A stretch of DNA of 64,000 nt from SVQP01 sp045650025 (GTDB lineage: Bacteria > Bacillota > Clostridia > Oscillospirales > CAG-272): the NCBI GenBank assembly GCA_045650025.1, contig JAZRQR010000020.1, positions 1-64,000 of the forward strand, read 5' to 3'. This document shows positions 24,451-32,367 of the stretch, piece by piece; the first letter of the stretch is position 1, and each line of letters starts with the position of its first letter. The notes under the pieces are model-generated. The model was not told the origin of the DNA and did not search any database. It saw nothing but the letters and a program-made list of their open reading frames with translations. Both the position numbers and the translations under genes were made by a program.

Positions 24451-25053
24451 ATGAGTATGGCTGATCATAAAAGAAATATGGTCTCTTCGGATGAGCAAAA
24501 GGCATCCAGCATTGCTCCCGAGGTGGCGCCCGGCGTCAAGACAGAGACCAAAAAGAAAATTCGCAAAGCGCCCAAGGTCAAGAAGCAAAGAAAGAAGGGC
24601 ATGCCGATCGTGGTGGATATCCTGGTCGTATGCGTCTTTTTGGCGGTGCTTGTCGGCTCGGTCTGGGGACTTTACAAGGTGACCGAGTATTTCTCCACCA
24701 GATACGCGCCCATGGACATTACCTATACGCTGCTGACGTCCGACGTGAGTGCCGAGCTGGCATTTGACGAGGACGGTAAGTGCGTGGTATTGCCCGACAG
24801 CGACGTATATGCGCTGCAAGACGGGCAGAGCGTGCCGGTTGGTCAGGTGCTTTCGGTTTCGACCGAGCAGCAGGATGACGGTACGGTTGACGTCTACGTC
24901 GTCGTAGAGACCAATGCGGATTACAATTACGCGCTGGGCTACTTTGTCAATCAAGTCAAGATCGCTGTCGGAAAAACGTACGAATGCCGCTTCAGCGGTC
25001 TGGTAAGCGATGCGGTGATCGTGGAGCTTCAGGTAGTAGACGAGGAGGCGTAA
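24451..25053 (+). CDS. DUF4330-like single-pass membrane protein (first of pair)
   Basis: The 200-residue protein has a strongly basic cytoplasmic N-terminus (KKKIRKAPKVKKQRKKG, about 40-56), one membrane helix (about 60-80, VDILVVCVFLAVLVGSVWGLY) and an extracytoplasmic beta-rich domain of about 115 residues. The organisation and the association with an O-antigen-ligase gene fit DUF4330. AAGGAAGGGA precedes the ATG at 24451. The next gene starts 1 nt after its stop. Function unknown; a role in polysaccharide export or anchoring is inferred from context. Confidence 0.6.
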   Translation: MSMADHKRNMVSSDEQKASSIAPEVAPGVKTETKKKIRKAPKVKKQRKKGMPIVVDILVVCVFLAVLVGSVWGLYKVTEYFSTRYAPMDITYTLLTSDVSAELAFDEDGKCVVLPDSDVYALQDGQSVPVGQVLSVSTEQQDDGTVDVYVVVETNADYNYALGYFVNQVKIAVGKTYECRFSGLVSDAVIVELQVVDEEA

Positions 25054-25054
25054 T

Positions 25055-25558
25055 ATGAACAAGACCGAAAAGAGAAAGAATTTATTTTCATCCGGTGGCG
25101 TATTTGTCGATATTTTTATCGGATTTTTGATTGCTGCTTGTATTGCCGGTATTGTGTACCGCTGCTTTATTTACGACCCGAATGCGGGTGTGCCGGACGG
25201 CAAATCGTATATGGTCTATTTTGAGATCGAGAACGCGCAGGAAAGCTTTGCAGACTATCTGGACAGCGGCGATGCGGTATACGATGGCGCTACGGGCTTG
25301 CGCATTGGTGCGCTTGCGTTGCATGAGGCGCATGCAGAGGGCAGCGCAGTCGCATTGCTGCAGGACGAGGCAGATCCGGCAGACGAGGTAATCGTGCGCG
25401 GCTTGATGCGTTCGGTGCCCGGTGAGATGGAGCAGGGAACGCTGGTGATCGGCGGCACGTATATGCTGACGCCGGGTCAGGTGCTGGAGATCTACACCGA
25501 TACGGTGTCGCTTGAGGTGCGCATTTTGAAAATTGTGGAGCACTCTGAAGAGAAGTAA
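25055..25558 (+). CDS. DUF4330-like single-pass membrane protein (second of pair)
   Basis: This 167-residue protein has the same plan as its upstream neighbour: a short basic N-terminus (KTEKRKN), one helix at about 17-39 (VDIFIGFLIAACIAGIVYRC) and an extracytoplasmic domain of about 125 residues (YMVYFEIENAQESFADYLDSGD, then GTYMLTPGQVLEIYTDTVSLEVRI). A VDI/VDIL motif opens the helix in both, so they look like diverged tandem paralogues that could pair. GAGGAG lies inside the previous gene. The operon 22443-25558 appears to end here; no clear terminator. Confidence 0.6.
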   Translation: MNKTEKRKNLFSSGGVFVDIFIGFLIAACIAGIVYRCFIYDPNAGVPDGKSYMVYFEIENAQESFADYLDSGDAVYDGATGLRIGALALHEAHAEGSAVALLQDEADPADEVIVRGLMRSVPGEMEQGTLVIGGTYMLTPGQVLEIYTDTVSLEVRILKIVEHSEEK

Positions 25559-25653
25559 TTTTTCGTTACGACGAATCCGCGGATCGTTTTGTGCAATATG
25601 ACGGAAAAGTATTCGTCCACTTGTCAAAAATTCCTATAGAATGACGCTTGATT

Positions 25654-25682
25654 TTGACGCTTCCATTTGTTATACTTATAAT
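25654..25682 (+). promoter_or_regulatory. Promoter of ptsH
   Basis: TTGACG at 25654-25659, 17-nt spacer, TATAAT at 25677-25682. Confidence 0.8.
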
Positions 25683-25725
25683 AGTAAAACTGTCTGTATA
25701 ACTACTAAAGAAACGGGAGAGATAT

Positions 25726-25989
25726 ATGAAGTCTTGTCAAGTTGTGATTACCAATGCGAGCGGTTTGCATGCCAGACCTGCTACGTTCTTCATTCAGAAG
25801 GCAAACAGCTACAGATGCTCTATCTGGATTGAGAAGGAAGAGCGCAAGGTCAATGCAAAGAGCCTTTTGGGCGTACTGTCTTTGGGTATTGCCAAGGGCA
25901 TGTCTGTTACGCTGACTGCGGACGGACAGGATGAAGAGCTTGCACTGCAGGGCTTGCAGGCGCTCATCAACTCCGGATTTTCCGAATAA
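25726..25989 (+). CDS. ptsH: Phosphocarrier protein HPr
   Basis: The 87-residue HPr has the active-site His15 in SGLHARPA, phosphorylated by PEP-enzyme I, and Ser46 in NAKSLLGVLSLGI, the regulatory site of HPr kinase. Both sites mark it as a Gram-positive HPr acting in sugar uptake and catabolite repression. GGGAGAG precedes the ATG. It is monocistronic; ptsI and hprK are not in the window, so the link to PTS transporters cannot be shown here. Confidence 0.95.
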   Translation: MKSCQVVITNASGLHARPATFFIQKANSYRCSIWIEKEERKVNAKSLLGVLSLGIAKGMSVTLTADGQDEELALQGLQALINSGFSE

Positions 25990-26006
25990 GGCAAACGGCT
26001 TGTATA

Positions 26007-26051
26007 AAACGGTGTGTGGGAACGAGGGTAAGTGTCCGCGCACCGTTTTTA
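26007..26051 (+). terminator. Rho-independent terminator
   Basis: AAACGGTGTGTGG (26007-26019) pairs with CCGCGCACCGTTT (26036-26048), with two G-U pairs, then a T run. Confidence 0.75.
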
Positions 26052-26076
26052 CTATTTTGCGGGAAAGGAGAAGGCT

Positions 26077-27909
26077 ATGTCTCAAAATCGTATGCAGCAG
26101 CTTTTAAGCAAAGCGAATGCACTGCCGCTGACCCCGGGCGTGTATATCATGAAGGACGCTTCGGGCAAGGTCATTTACGTGGGCAAATCCCGCAAGCTGA
26201 AAAATCGCGTGTCGCAGTATTTTCAAAACAGCGAGAAGAATGCCAAGACTGCGCGCATGGTTGAGCGTGTGCAGGACTTTGATTATATCCTGTGCGAAAC
26301 TGAGATCGAAGCACTCTCCTTGGAAAACACGCTGATCAAGCAATATACCCCCAAGTATAACATCCGCCTCAAGGATGCAAAATCCTACCCGTATATCAAG
26401 ATTACGGATGAGGCGTATCCGCGTCTTGTCATGATCCGTAAGCGCGAGGCGGACAAGGGTAAATATTTCGGACCCTATTCGGGCACGTCTACCGTGTATA
26501 CCGTGATCGGTTCGTTGCAAAAGGCGTTGCAGCTGCCAAACTGCAAGCGCAAATTTCCCGAGCAGATCGGCAAGGAACGCCCTTGCTTGTACTATCAGAT
26601 CAAGCAATGCTGCGGCGTTTGCACGGGCAAGGTGACCCCTGAGGCGTATGCCGATAAGATCCATACAGCCATGGAGCTTCTGCGCGGCAATACTGCTGCC
26701 GAAAAGCGGCGCTTGACCGAGCAGATGTACGCCCTTGCCGAGCAGGAGCGTTACGAGGCGGCAGCCGTCTGCCGCGATACCATTGCGTCACTTGACCGCC
26801 TTTCGCAAAAGCAAAGCGTGGTGGGCGCACCGGATGACGATTACGACGTATTCGGCTTGCACGACGACGGCGTGCTGTCCGCACTTTCGGTATTCTTTGT
26901 GCGCGGCGGCGTTTGTACCGATAAGCAGGATTTCCTGTTTGACAAAGAAAACATTGCGGATCTGGATTCGGTGCTGTCCTTTATTTGCGATCTGTATCGC
27001 AGCAGAAGTGACGTGCCGCGCCTGATCTTGATTTCCTTTGCGCCTGACGAGGACGCACGCGCCACGGCTGCCGAGTTCTTGGGCGGCATTGCGGGGCGCA
27101 AGGTGGAGCTGCGTACTCCCGAGAGAGGCACGCTGCGTGCCCTTTGCGAAACCGTGACCGCCAACGCGCGCGAGGTGGCGGAAAAGAGCGCCACGCATGA
27201 GAGCCGCCGCGAGGGCGTGCTGCTGCGCCTGGCGCATATATTGGAGCTGGAGAGCTATCCCGCACGCATTGAGGCGTACGACATCTCCAATTTTGGTAAG
27301 GAGCATTTGACCGCAGGCATGATCGTGACGCGTGACGGTGCCTTTGCCAAGCGCGATTACCGTACCTTTAAGATCAAATCGGTTGAGGGAACCGACGACT
27401 ACGCCAGCATGCGTGAGGCGCTTTCGCGCCGCTTGGCGCACCTGTCGGACGAGGAGGGGAGCTTCTCGGAATATCCCGACCTGATATTGCTTGACGGCGG
27501 ACGCGGACACGTGGCTGTGGTGCGTGCGCTGGCAGATGAGCTTGGGATCGACGTGCCCATTTTCGGTATGGTCAAGGACGATTTCCATAAAACGCGCGCG
27601 CTTTGTACCGATACGGAAGAGATCAGTATCGCAAAGGAGACCGCGGTATTTCAGTTTATTTACGGCATACAGGAAGAGGTGCACCGCTATACCGTTGGCA
27701 GCATGAAAAAAGCCAAGGGCAAAACGCTTGTGACCTCCACCTTGACGCAGATTCCGGGCATCGGACCTGCCAAGGCAGCGGCGCTGCTCAAAATGCCGGG
27801 CGGCTTGCAAGCCGTCAAGCGCGCCTCGCGCGAGGAGCTTATGCGCATCAAGGGCATTGGGGAAAAGGATGCCGACGCCATTATCGCACACTTTAAAGAA
27901 AAGAGATAA
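26077..27909 (+). CDS. uvrC: Excinuclease ABC subunit C
   Basis: This 610-residue protein has an N-terminal GIY-YIG nuclease domain (LPLTPGVYIMKD then GKVIYVGKS). A Cys-containing region, CKRKFPEQIGKERPCLYYQIKQCCGVC, follows at about 170-200. Next come a UVR motif, the RNase H-like C-terminal nuclease domain (EAYDISNFGKEH with LILLDGGRGHV) and a tandem HhH end (IPGIGPAKAAALLKMPGG). It makes both incisions in nucleotide excision repair. ATG 26077 follows AAAGGAGAA; an upstream GTG (26032) lies in the ptsH terminator and was rejected. Confidence 0.98.
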   Translation: MSQNRMQQLLSKANALPLTPGVYIMKDASGKVIYVGKSRKLKNRVSQYFQNSEKNAKTARMVERVQDFDYILCETEIEALSLENTLIKQYTPKYNIRLKDAKSYPYIKITDEAYPRLVMIRKREADKGKYFGPYSGTSTVYTVIGSLQKALQLPNCKRKFPEQIGKERPCLYYQIKQCCGVCTGKVTPEAYADKIHTAMELLRGNTAAEKRRLTEQMYALAEQERYEAAAVCRDTIASLDRLSQKQSVVGAPDDDYDVFGLHDDGVLSALSVFFVRGGVCTDKQDFLFDKENIADLDSVLSFICDLYRSRSDVPRLILISFAPDEDARATAAEFLGGIAGRKVELRTPERGTLRALCETVTANAREVAEKSATHESRREGVLLRLAHILELESYPARIEAYDISNFGKEHLTAGMIVTRDGAFAKRDYRTFKIKSVEGTDDYASMREALSRRLAHLSDEEGSFSEYPDLILLDGGRGHVAVVRALADELGIDVPIFGMVKDDFHKTRALCTDTEEISIAKETAVFQFIYGIQEEVHRYTVGSMKKAKGKTLVTSTLTQIPGIGPAKAAALLKMPGGLQAVKRASREELMRIKGIGEKDADAIIAHFKEKR

Positions 27910-27915
27910 AACGCT

Positions 27916-28494
27916 ATGATGAGAATTATTACGGGAAAAGCAAGAGGCTGCAAGCTGTACACGCTGGAGGGCACCGACACGCGTCCGACCACCGAGCGAG
28001 TCAAGCAAGCCGTGTTTTCCATGATCCAATTTGATATTGAGGGCAGAGACGTGCTGGATCTGTTCGGCGGCTCGGGACAGATGGGACTGGAGGCGGTCTC
28101 GCGCGGTGCACGCCATGCTATCATTGTGGATAAGTCCAAGCCCGCCGTGGACGTCATTTATAAGAACATGCTCAAAACCAAGCTCGCCCCCGATTGCTTT
28201 GTGGTCAAGTCGGATTATGCCGATTTCCTCAAGAGCCGCCAGGGCAGAGAGCAATACGACATTGTATTTTTGGATCCGCCCTACGCATCCGATGCGCTGT
28301 CCGAGTCTCTGCTGCTGCTTTTGCGCTACGACCTCTTAAAGCCGGGCGCGCGCGTGATCTGCGAGTCGGATAAGGAGAACATCTGGGGCAAGCATTTCGC
28401 ACTTTGCGATCGCTATCGCGTAGTGGGCAAGACCCACCATGCATCCTCGTTTGTTACCATTCTTGAGCCTGTTGTGGAGGATGACGAGGCATGA
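27916..28494 (+). CDS. rsmD: 16S rRNA (guanine966-N2)-methyltransferase
   Basis: The 192-residue Rossmann methyltransferase begins MRIITGKARGCKL and has TRPTTERVKQAVFSMI, the SAM loop DLFGGSGQMGLEAVSRGA and the catalytic motif FLDPPY. It methylates G966 of 16S rRNA. It starts 6 nt after uvrC and overlaps coaD by 4 nt, the common rsmD-coaD pairing. The weak ribosome site suggests coupling to uvrC translation. Confidence 0.95.
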   Translation: MMRIITGKARGCKLYTLEGTDTRPTTERVKQAVFSMIQFDIEGRDVLDLFGGSGQMGLEAVSRGARHAIIVDKSKPAVDVIYKNMLKTKLAPDCFVVKSDYADFLKSRQGREQYDIVFLDPPYASDALSESLLLLLRYDLLKPGARVICESDKENIWGKHFALCDRYRVVGKTHHASSFVTILEPVVEDDEA

Positions 28495-28997
28495 GCCGCG
28501 CCATCATTCCGGGCAGCTTTGATCCCATGACGCTGGGACACAAGCAGGTCATAGCCGCGGCTGCCGCTATCTTTGACGAGGTGGTGGTGCTGGTCATGCA
28601 TAACGATATGACCAAGTACGTATCGGATGCCAAGGCAAAGCAATACGCATTTGATACCGAGGCACGCGTGCACATTGCGCGCCTGACCTGCGCCGATATT
28701 CCGGGCGTGCGCGTGGAAACGCGAGGCGGCTTGCTGATCGACGCATTTGACGAGTTTGCGGGGGACGCGATCGTCAAGGGCGTGCGCAACGAGCAGGATT
28801 TTGCCTATGAGCAGATCCACGCGTCCTGGAATCTCGCACATAACCCCCGTGCACGTACGCTGTACCTTCCTGCCGACCCTGCTTTTGCGCACGTCAGCTC
28901 CACCTTGGCGCGAGAGCGACTGCAAAAAGGGGAGGATCTTTCCGATATTCTTGCACCCCAAGCCATTGAATGGATAAAAACACACAAGGAGGCATAA
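28491..28997 (+). CDS. coaD: Phosphopantetheine adenylyltransferase
   Basis: This 168-residue nucleotidyltransferase catalyses the penultimate step of CoA synthesis. It has the HIGH-type motif PGSFDPMTLGHKQV (residues 7-20), IVKGVRNEQDFAYE and, in place of the usual ISST, HVSSTLARE. Length is normal. It is translationally coupled to rsmD (ATGA) and followed 1 nt later by a membrane protein. Minor substitution in the ISST motif is conservative. Confidence 0.95.
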   Translation: MSRAIIPGSFDPMTLGHKQVIAAAAAIFDEVVVLVMHNDMTKYVSDAKAKQYAFDTEARVHIARLTCADIPGVRVETRGGLLIDAFDEFAGDAIVKGVRNEQDFAYEQIHASWNLAHNPRARTLYLPADPAFAHVSSTLARERLQKGEDLSDILAPQAIEWIKTHKEA

Positions 28998-28998
28998 T

Positions 28999-29799
28999 AT
29001 GAACGCAAAGACCGTACGAATTGCTAACATCCTGGCAGCCATTCTGCTGCTGCTAAACGCAGGATGCATCCTGCTCAATCTGGTGCTGTCGCTGTTTAAA
29101 TTAGCATCATTCACAATCTCGCTGCCCGCAGGCATCTTTCTGTGCCTGGCATTGGTGCTGCCCACCTTCGTATTGCTGATCAACGGCATCAAGCAAGCAA
29201 AGCGCAAGCAGGGCGTGTTTGATCTCATTTTCTCGATTATAACGCTGATTGTTGGCGCAATCTGGGCGGTTGCGAGCCTGCTGGATTGGGGACTTTCGAT
29301 CGCGCAGAGCGTGATCATCAATCAATATTATGCTATGGATATTGACATTCCCTTGGGACAAATTCTCAGCATTCTGAGCTATGTGCACATTGCATATACA
29401 CTGCTTACCATCATTGTAGCGCTCTATTTGCTGGTTGTGTATGCCATCAGCGTGCTCAGATCCAAGCAAAAGTGGCTGCAGATTAAGGCAGAGCTACACA
29501 AGCTTGCGGTTGCTGTCGTGATCCTGGTGCCGGGGCTGCTTTATTTTGTGCGTTTGGTTCTCAATAGAATTATGATTACCGTCAGCATGGAAGCGTATAG
29601 CACGTATTCGATGATTGCCATGTACGTACAGTATGGCGTGTCGCTTTTGCTGCCCATCGCCGCAGCCGTATTGCTTTTGACCTTTGGCTTGATTTTGAAA
29701 AAGCAAACCGCGCCCAAGGAAAGCGTAGCACAGCCTGAGCAGCCTGCTCCCGTAGCAGACATCGACCTGCCCGCGGGCGTGAGCGCGGACGATCTTTAA
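28999..29799 (+). CDS. Polytopic membrane protein, paralogue 1
   Basis: The 266-residue protein has about six to seven helices. The middle contains KRKQGVFDLIFSIITLIVGAI, closely matching QKKGRFDLIFSIVTMVIGVT in the next gene, so the two are tandem paralogues. The C-terminal tail (about 232-266, Pro/Ala-rich KKQTAPKESVAQPEQP) is soluble. AAGGAGG precedes the ATG. I recognise no family. It begins 1 nt after coaD, which is positional rather than functional evidence. Confidence 0.7.
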   Translation: MNAKTVRIANILAAILLLLNAGCILLNLVLSLFKLASFTISLPAGIFLCLALVLPTFVLLINGIKQAKRKQGVFDLIFSIITLIVGAIWAVASLLDWGLSIAQSVIINQYYAMDIDIPLGQILSILSYVHIAYTLLTIIVALYLLVVYAISVLRSKQKWLQIKAELHKLAVAVVILVPGLLYFVRLVLNRIMITVSMEAYSTYSMIAMYVQYGVSLLLPIAAAVLLLTFGLILKKQTAPKESVAQPEQPAPVADIDLPAGVSADDL

Positions 29800-29835
29800 T
29801 TCAAACTCAAAATTATTACATAAAGGAGTATTCTT

Positions 29836-30591
29836 ATGAACAAAAAAGCGGTTATTTCCAACGTGATCATTTCGGTCATCGTCAACCTCTTGTTGGCGGC
29901 TATTCTGATCGGTGCAGGCGCGCTGGTGCTGGCATTCCCGCAGATCTTCAGCATCGTGCTCAACGCAATCTTCGCTCTGATCGGCATTTCGCTGACGCTG
30001 ACCACCATCCCCAACCTGATTGGCGGCATTGCAAACGTCAAGCAGAAAAAGGGAAGATTTGACCTGATTTTCTCGATCGTCACCATGGTAATTGGTGTCA
30101 CCCTTGCCATTTATGGCGGAATCAACGTGCTGGTTCAGATCGGCGTCAGACTCATCGCGATGCCTATCATCGTCTTTACCATTATGAAGATCCTTCGTTG
30201 GGTCGTTTGCGGTCTGGCTGCGCTCTATCTGATCGTTCTGCCCATCATCCGTATCGCAAAGGCAGAGAAGAAGTTCATGCAGTTCAAGGCAGAGCTGGTT
30301 AAGATTCTGCTTGGCGTGCTGATCGTCGTACTGTTGATCTGCGGTCTGCTGTTCTCGGTGCTCAATCAGTTTATCGGCATCTCTTTGATCGTGGTTGGTG
30401 TACTGACCGCCCTGTTTGCTCTGCTCATTCTCATCGTTGGCTTGGTTGGTCTTAAGAAGGCTGACAAGGTCAAGGTGGATAGCGGCATCGTTGCAGTTGG
30501 CGTAGACGTAGACGGTGACGGCACCATCGACGTGCTGCACGTGGATACCGACGGTGACGGCAAGGTGGATACCGTTGTGACCAAGGACTGA
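29836..30591 (+). CDS. Polytopic membrane protein, paralogue 2, with acidic DxDGD tail
   Basis: This 251-residue protein has about five to six helices and shares the FDLIFSI core with its neighbour. Unlike it, the last 35 residues form a highly acidic tail with DVDGDGTIDV and DTDGDGKVDTV. These two DxDGDGxxD loops resemble the calcium-binding repeats of thrombospondin type 3 or dockerin modules. I infer calcium binding, on whichever side the C-terminus lies. AAAGGAGT precedes the ATG. Function unknown. Confidence 0.7.
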   Translation: MNKKAVISNVIISVIVNLLLAAILIGAGALVLAFPQIFSIVLNAIFALIGISLTLTTIPNLIGGIANVKQKKGRFDLIFSIVTMVIGVTLAIYGGINVLVQIGVRLIAMPIIVFTIMKILRWVVCGLAALYLIVLPIIRIAKAEKKFMQFKAELVKILLGVLIVVLLICGLLFSVLNQFIGISLIVVGVLTALFALLILIVGLVGLKKADKVKVDSGIVAVGVDVDGDGTIDVLHVDTDGDGKVDTVVTKD

Positions 30592-30645
30592 TCTTCTTAT
30601 CATTTAAAAGAGCAAGCAATGGGGCTGCGGAATTAGTGAAAAAAC

Positions 30646-30688
30646 AGCAGGAATTTGTTCAATTTTGAGCAGGTTCCTGCTATTTTCA
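30646..30688 (+). terminator. Rho-independent terminator
   Basis: AGCAGGAA pairs with TTCCTGCT across an AT-rich loop, followed by ATTTTCAATTT. It ends the uvrC-to-membrane-protein transcript. Confidence 0.7.
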
Positions 30689-30712
30689 ATTTGTGGTGTT
30701 GAGTTTACAACA

Positions 30713-30942
30713 AGGATGCGCTTAAAAAGCCGTCCCCTCGGGGGTAGGAGGGATCCCACAATGGTCCCCAGTGGGAGGAAGGGGAACACGCGTAAAGTTT
30801 GGACAAGCAAACATTTCATCGGATTTCGCAGGTAATAAAAAATAATACCATCCCAACTTCATCACGATACCCCTTCCTCCTCGCTACGCTTCGCTGCGAG
30901 GCGCCTCCTTCCCCCGAGGGGACGGCTATAGGTGCGCATCCT
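30713..30942. mobile_element. 230-bp MITE-like inverted-repeat element
   Basis: The outer arms pair: AGGATGCGC (30713-30721) with 30934-30942, then a perfect 17-bp block 30728-30744 with 30911-30927. A further perfect 11-bp inverted repeat, GGAGGAAGGGG (30774-30784) with CCCCTTCCTCC (30870-30880), lies inside. A CCTCGC/GCGAGG hairpin sits near the right end. No open frame of substance lies in the centre. Layout fits a miniature non-autonomous transposon or large palindromic repeat. No transposase in the window would mobilise it. Confidence 0.75.
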
Positions 30943-30966
30943 AATCGCTTTCATATCCTCATAACA

Positions 30967-31005
30967 AAAAGCAGAAATCAAGACTTCTGCTTTTATGTTA
31001 TTTTC
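30967..31005 (+). terminator. Terminator-like hairpin
   Basis: AAAAGCAGAA (30967-30976) pairs with TTCTGCTTTT (30985-30994), then ATGTTATTTT. The 528-bp gap 30592-31119 otherwise holds only the preceding terminator, the MITE-like element and the next promoter. Confidence 0.7.
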
Positions 31006-31059
31006 TCGCTATTTCCGCATCCCCATATGCTTGCTCTTTTTTTCGTTTGCCCATCCTTG

Positions 31060-31088
31060 TTGACACAGCCCCAAAAGTTTGCTATAAT
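31060..31088 (+). promoter_or_regulatory. Sigma-A promoter
   Basis: TTGACA at 31060-31065, 17-nt spacer, TATAAT at 31083-31088; heads the accessory run 31120-35678. Confidence 0.88.
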
Positions 31089-31119
31089 AGAGGTAATAAA
31101 CCGAAAAAGGAGAATTGCC

Positions 31120-31824
31120 ATGCAACATTTCCAAAACAAATATTTCTCGATCATCGGAGATTCGATCAGCACGCTGGAGGGCTACATCCCGTCCGGTCAT
31201 GCGGTGTATTATGATGCCGCGCATATGGAGGCTGCCAACGTGCACAGCGTAAAAGATACCTGGTGGGGACAGGTGATTGCGCAGCTTGGCGGTCAGCTGC
31301 TGGCAAACGATTCCTTCTCAGGCAGCACGGCGGTCATTCACCCCGCTTGCTTTGTGGATTCCTATACCTGTACCGATCAGCGCACCTCGTTTCTACACAA
31401 GGGAGAGGTAAATCCCGATGTGATCATGATCTACATGGGTACCAACGACCGCGGCATTTGCGCCAAGCCCTTGGCAACCGAAGAGGGCGAGAAGAGCGAT
31501 CTTTCGGTCTTTTCTACGGCATACGCCACCATGCTGCAAAAGCTGCGCACCAATTACCCCGCAGCGCAGATCTGGTGCCTGACGCTGCCCGTGTGCTATT
31601 GCTCTGCAAATTCCGAGTTTGCCTTTCCGTATGAGCATGGCGGTTGGCATATTGAGCAGTTTTGCAAAGCCATTCGTGATAGCGCGCAAGAATACGGCTG
31701 TCGCGTCATCGACCTGTATGCGCAGACCAAGGATACCCCCTACGACTCCATGGACGGCTGTCACCCCAACGCCGAGGGCATGAAGACCATTTCGGCGGCG
31801 GTGCTGGCGGAGCTGGCTCAATGA
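31120..31824 (+). CDS. SGNH/GDSL hydrolase (esterase-like)
   Basis: This 234-residue cytoplasmic protein has block I IIGDSIST (catalytic Ser about 15), block III MGTNDRG and block V DGCHPNAEGM with the Asp-x-x-His pair. These supply the SGNH catalytic set. Family members deacetylate carbohydrates or hydrolyse lipids. The neighbouring GH43 lipoprotein makes a carbohydrate esterase role plausible, but no signal peptide is present. AAAAGGAGAA precedes the ATG at 31120. Overlaps the next gene by 4 nt. Confidence 0.88.
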   Translation: MQHFQNKYFSIIGDSISTLEGYIPSGHAVYYDAAHMEAANVHSVKDTWWGQVIAQLGGQLLANDSFSGSTAVIHPACFVDSYTCTDQRTSFLHKGEVNPDVIMIYMGTNDRGICAKPLATEEGEKSDLSVFSTAYATMLQKLRTNYPAAQIWCLTLPVCYCSANSEFAFPYEHGGWHIEQFCKAIRDSAQEYGCRVIDLYAQTKDTPYDSMDGCHPNAEGMKTISAAVLAELAQ

Positions 31825-32342
31825 AGCGCGTAATTGAGACCGAGAGACTGGTGCTGCGCGAATACGTGCAGGATGACTTTGACGCGCTGTACGCCATTTT
31901 ATCCGATCCCATCACCATGCAGCATTATCCCAAGCCTTATGATAAGGACGGCACGCAGCGCTGGCTGAATTGGAGCTTTGATAACTACCAAAAGCACGGA
32001 TTCGGACTTTGGGCGATCGAGCTGAAGGAGACCGGTGAATGTATCGGTGATTGCGGCATTACCATGCAGCCCATTGATGGGGAGTGGCTGCCCGAGATCG
32101 GCTATCATATCCACCGCAACCATTGGCGACGTGGATACGCCAAGGAAGCCGCCTGCGCCGCGCGCGATTGGTGCTTTGCCAACACCGCGTTTGACGAGGT
32201 CTATTCCTACATGACATGCTCCAACGTTGCTTCCTATTCCACTGCCGCGTCAATCGGCATGCAGCGCATCAAGCAATACGAGGATGACGGTGTGCCGCAT
32301 TACGTGTATCGCATCACCCGAGCGGAGTGGGAATCCGCATAA
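31821..32342 (+). CDS. GNAT acetyltransferase, RimJ/RimL type
   Basis: The 173-residue GNAT begins KRVIETERLVLREYVQDDFDALYAIL, typical of the RimJ/RimL (Acetyltransf_3) group. It carries a CoA-binding region YHIHRNHWRRGYAKEAACAARDW and a late NVASYSTAASIGM. It would transfer acetyl from acetyl-CoA to an amine; the substrate is unknown. It is translationally coupled to the SGNH hydrolase by ATGA overlap. Confidence 0.88.
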   Translation: MKRVIETERLVLREYVQDDFDALYAILSDPITMQHYPKPYDKDGTQRWLNWSFDNYQKHGFGLWAIELKETGECIGDCGITMQPIDGEWLPEIGYHIHRNHWRRGYAKEAACAARDWCFANTAFDEVYSYMTCSNVASYSTAASIGMQRIKQYEDDGVPHYVYRITRAEWESA

Positions 32343-32367
32343 AACACCACGATATAGGAGGAATTCT

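Noticed and set aside
26032..26076. An earlier GTG start for uvrC
   Set aside because: It lies in the ptsH terminator hairpin and adds residues not typical of UvrC.
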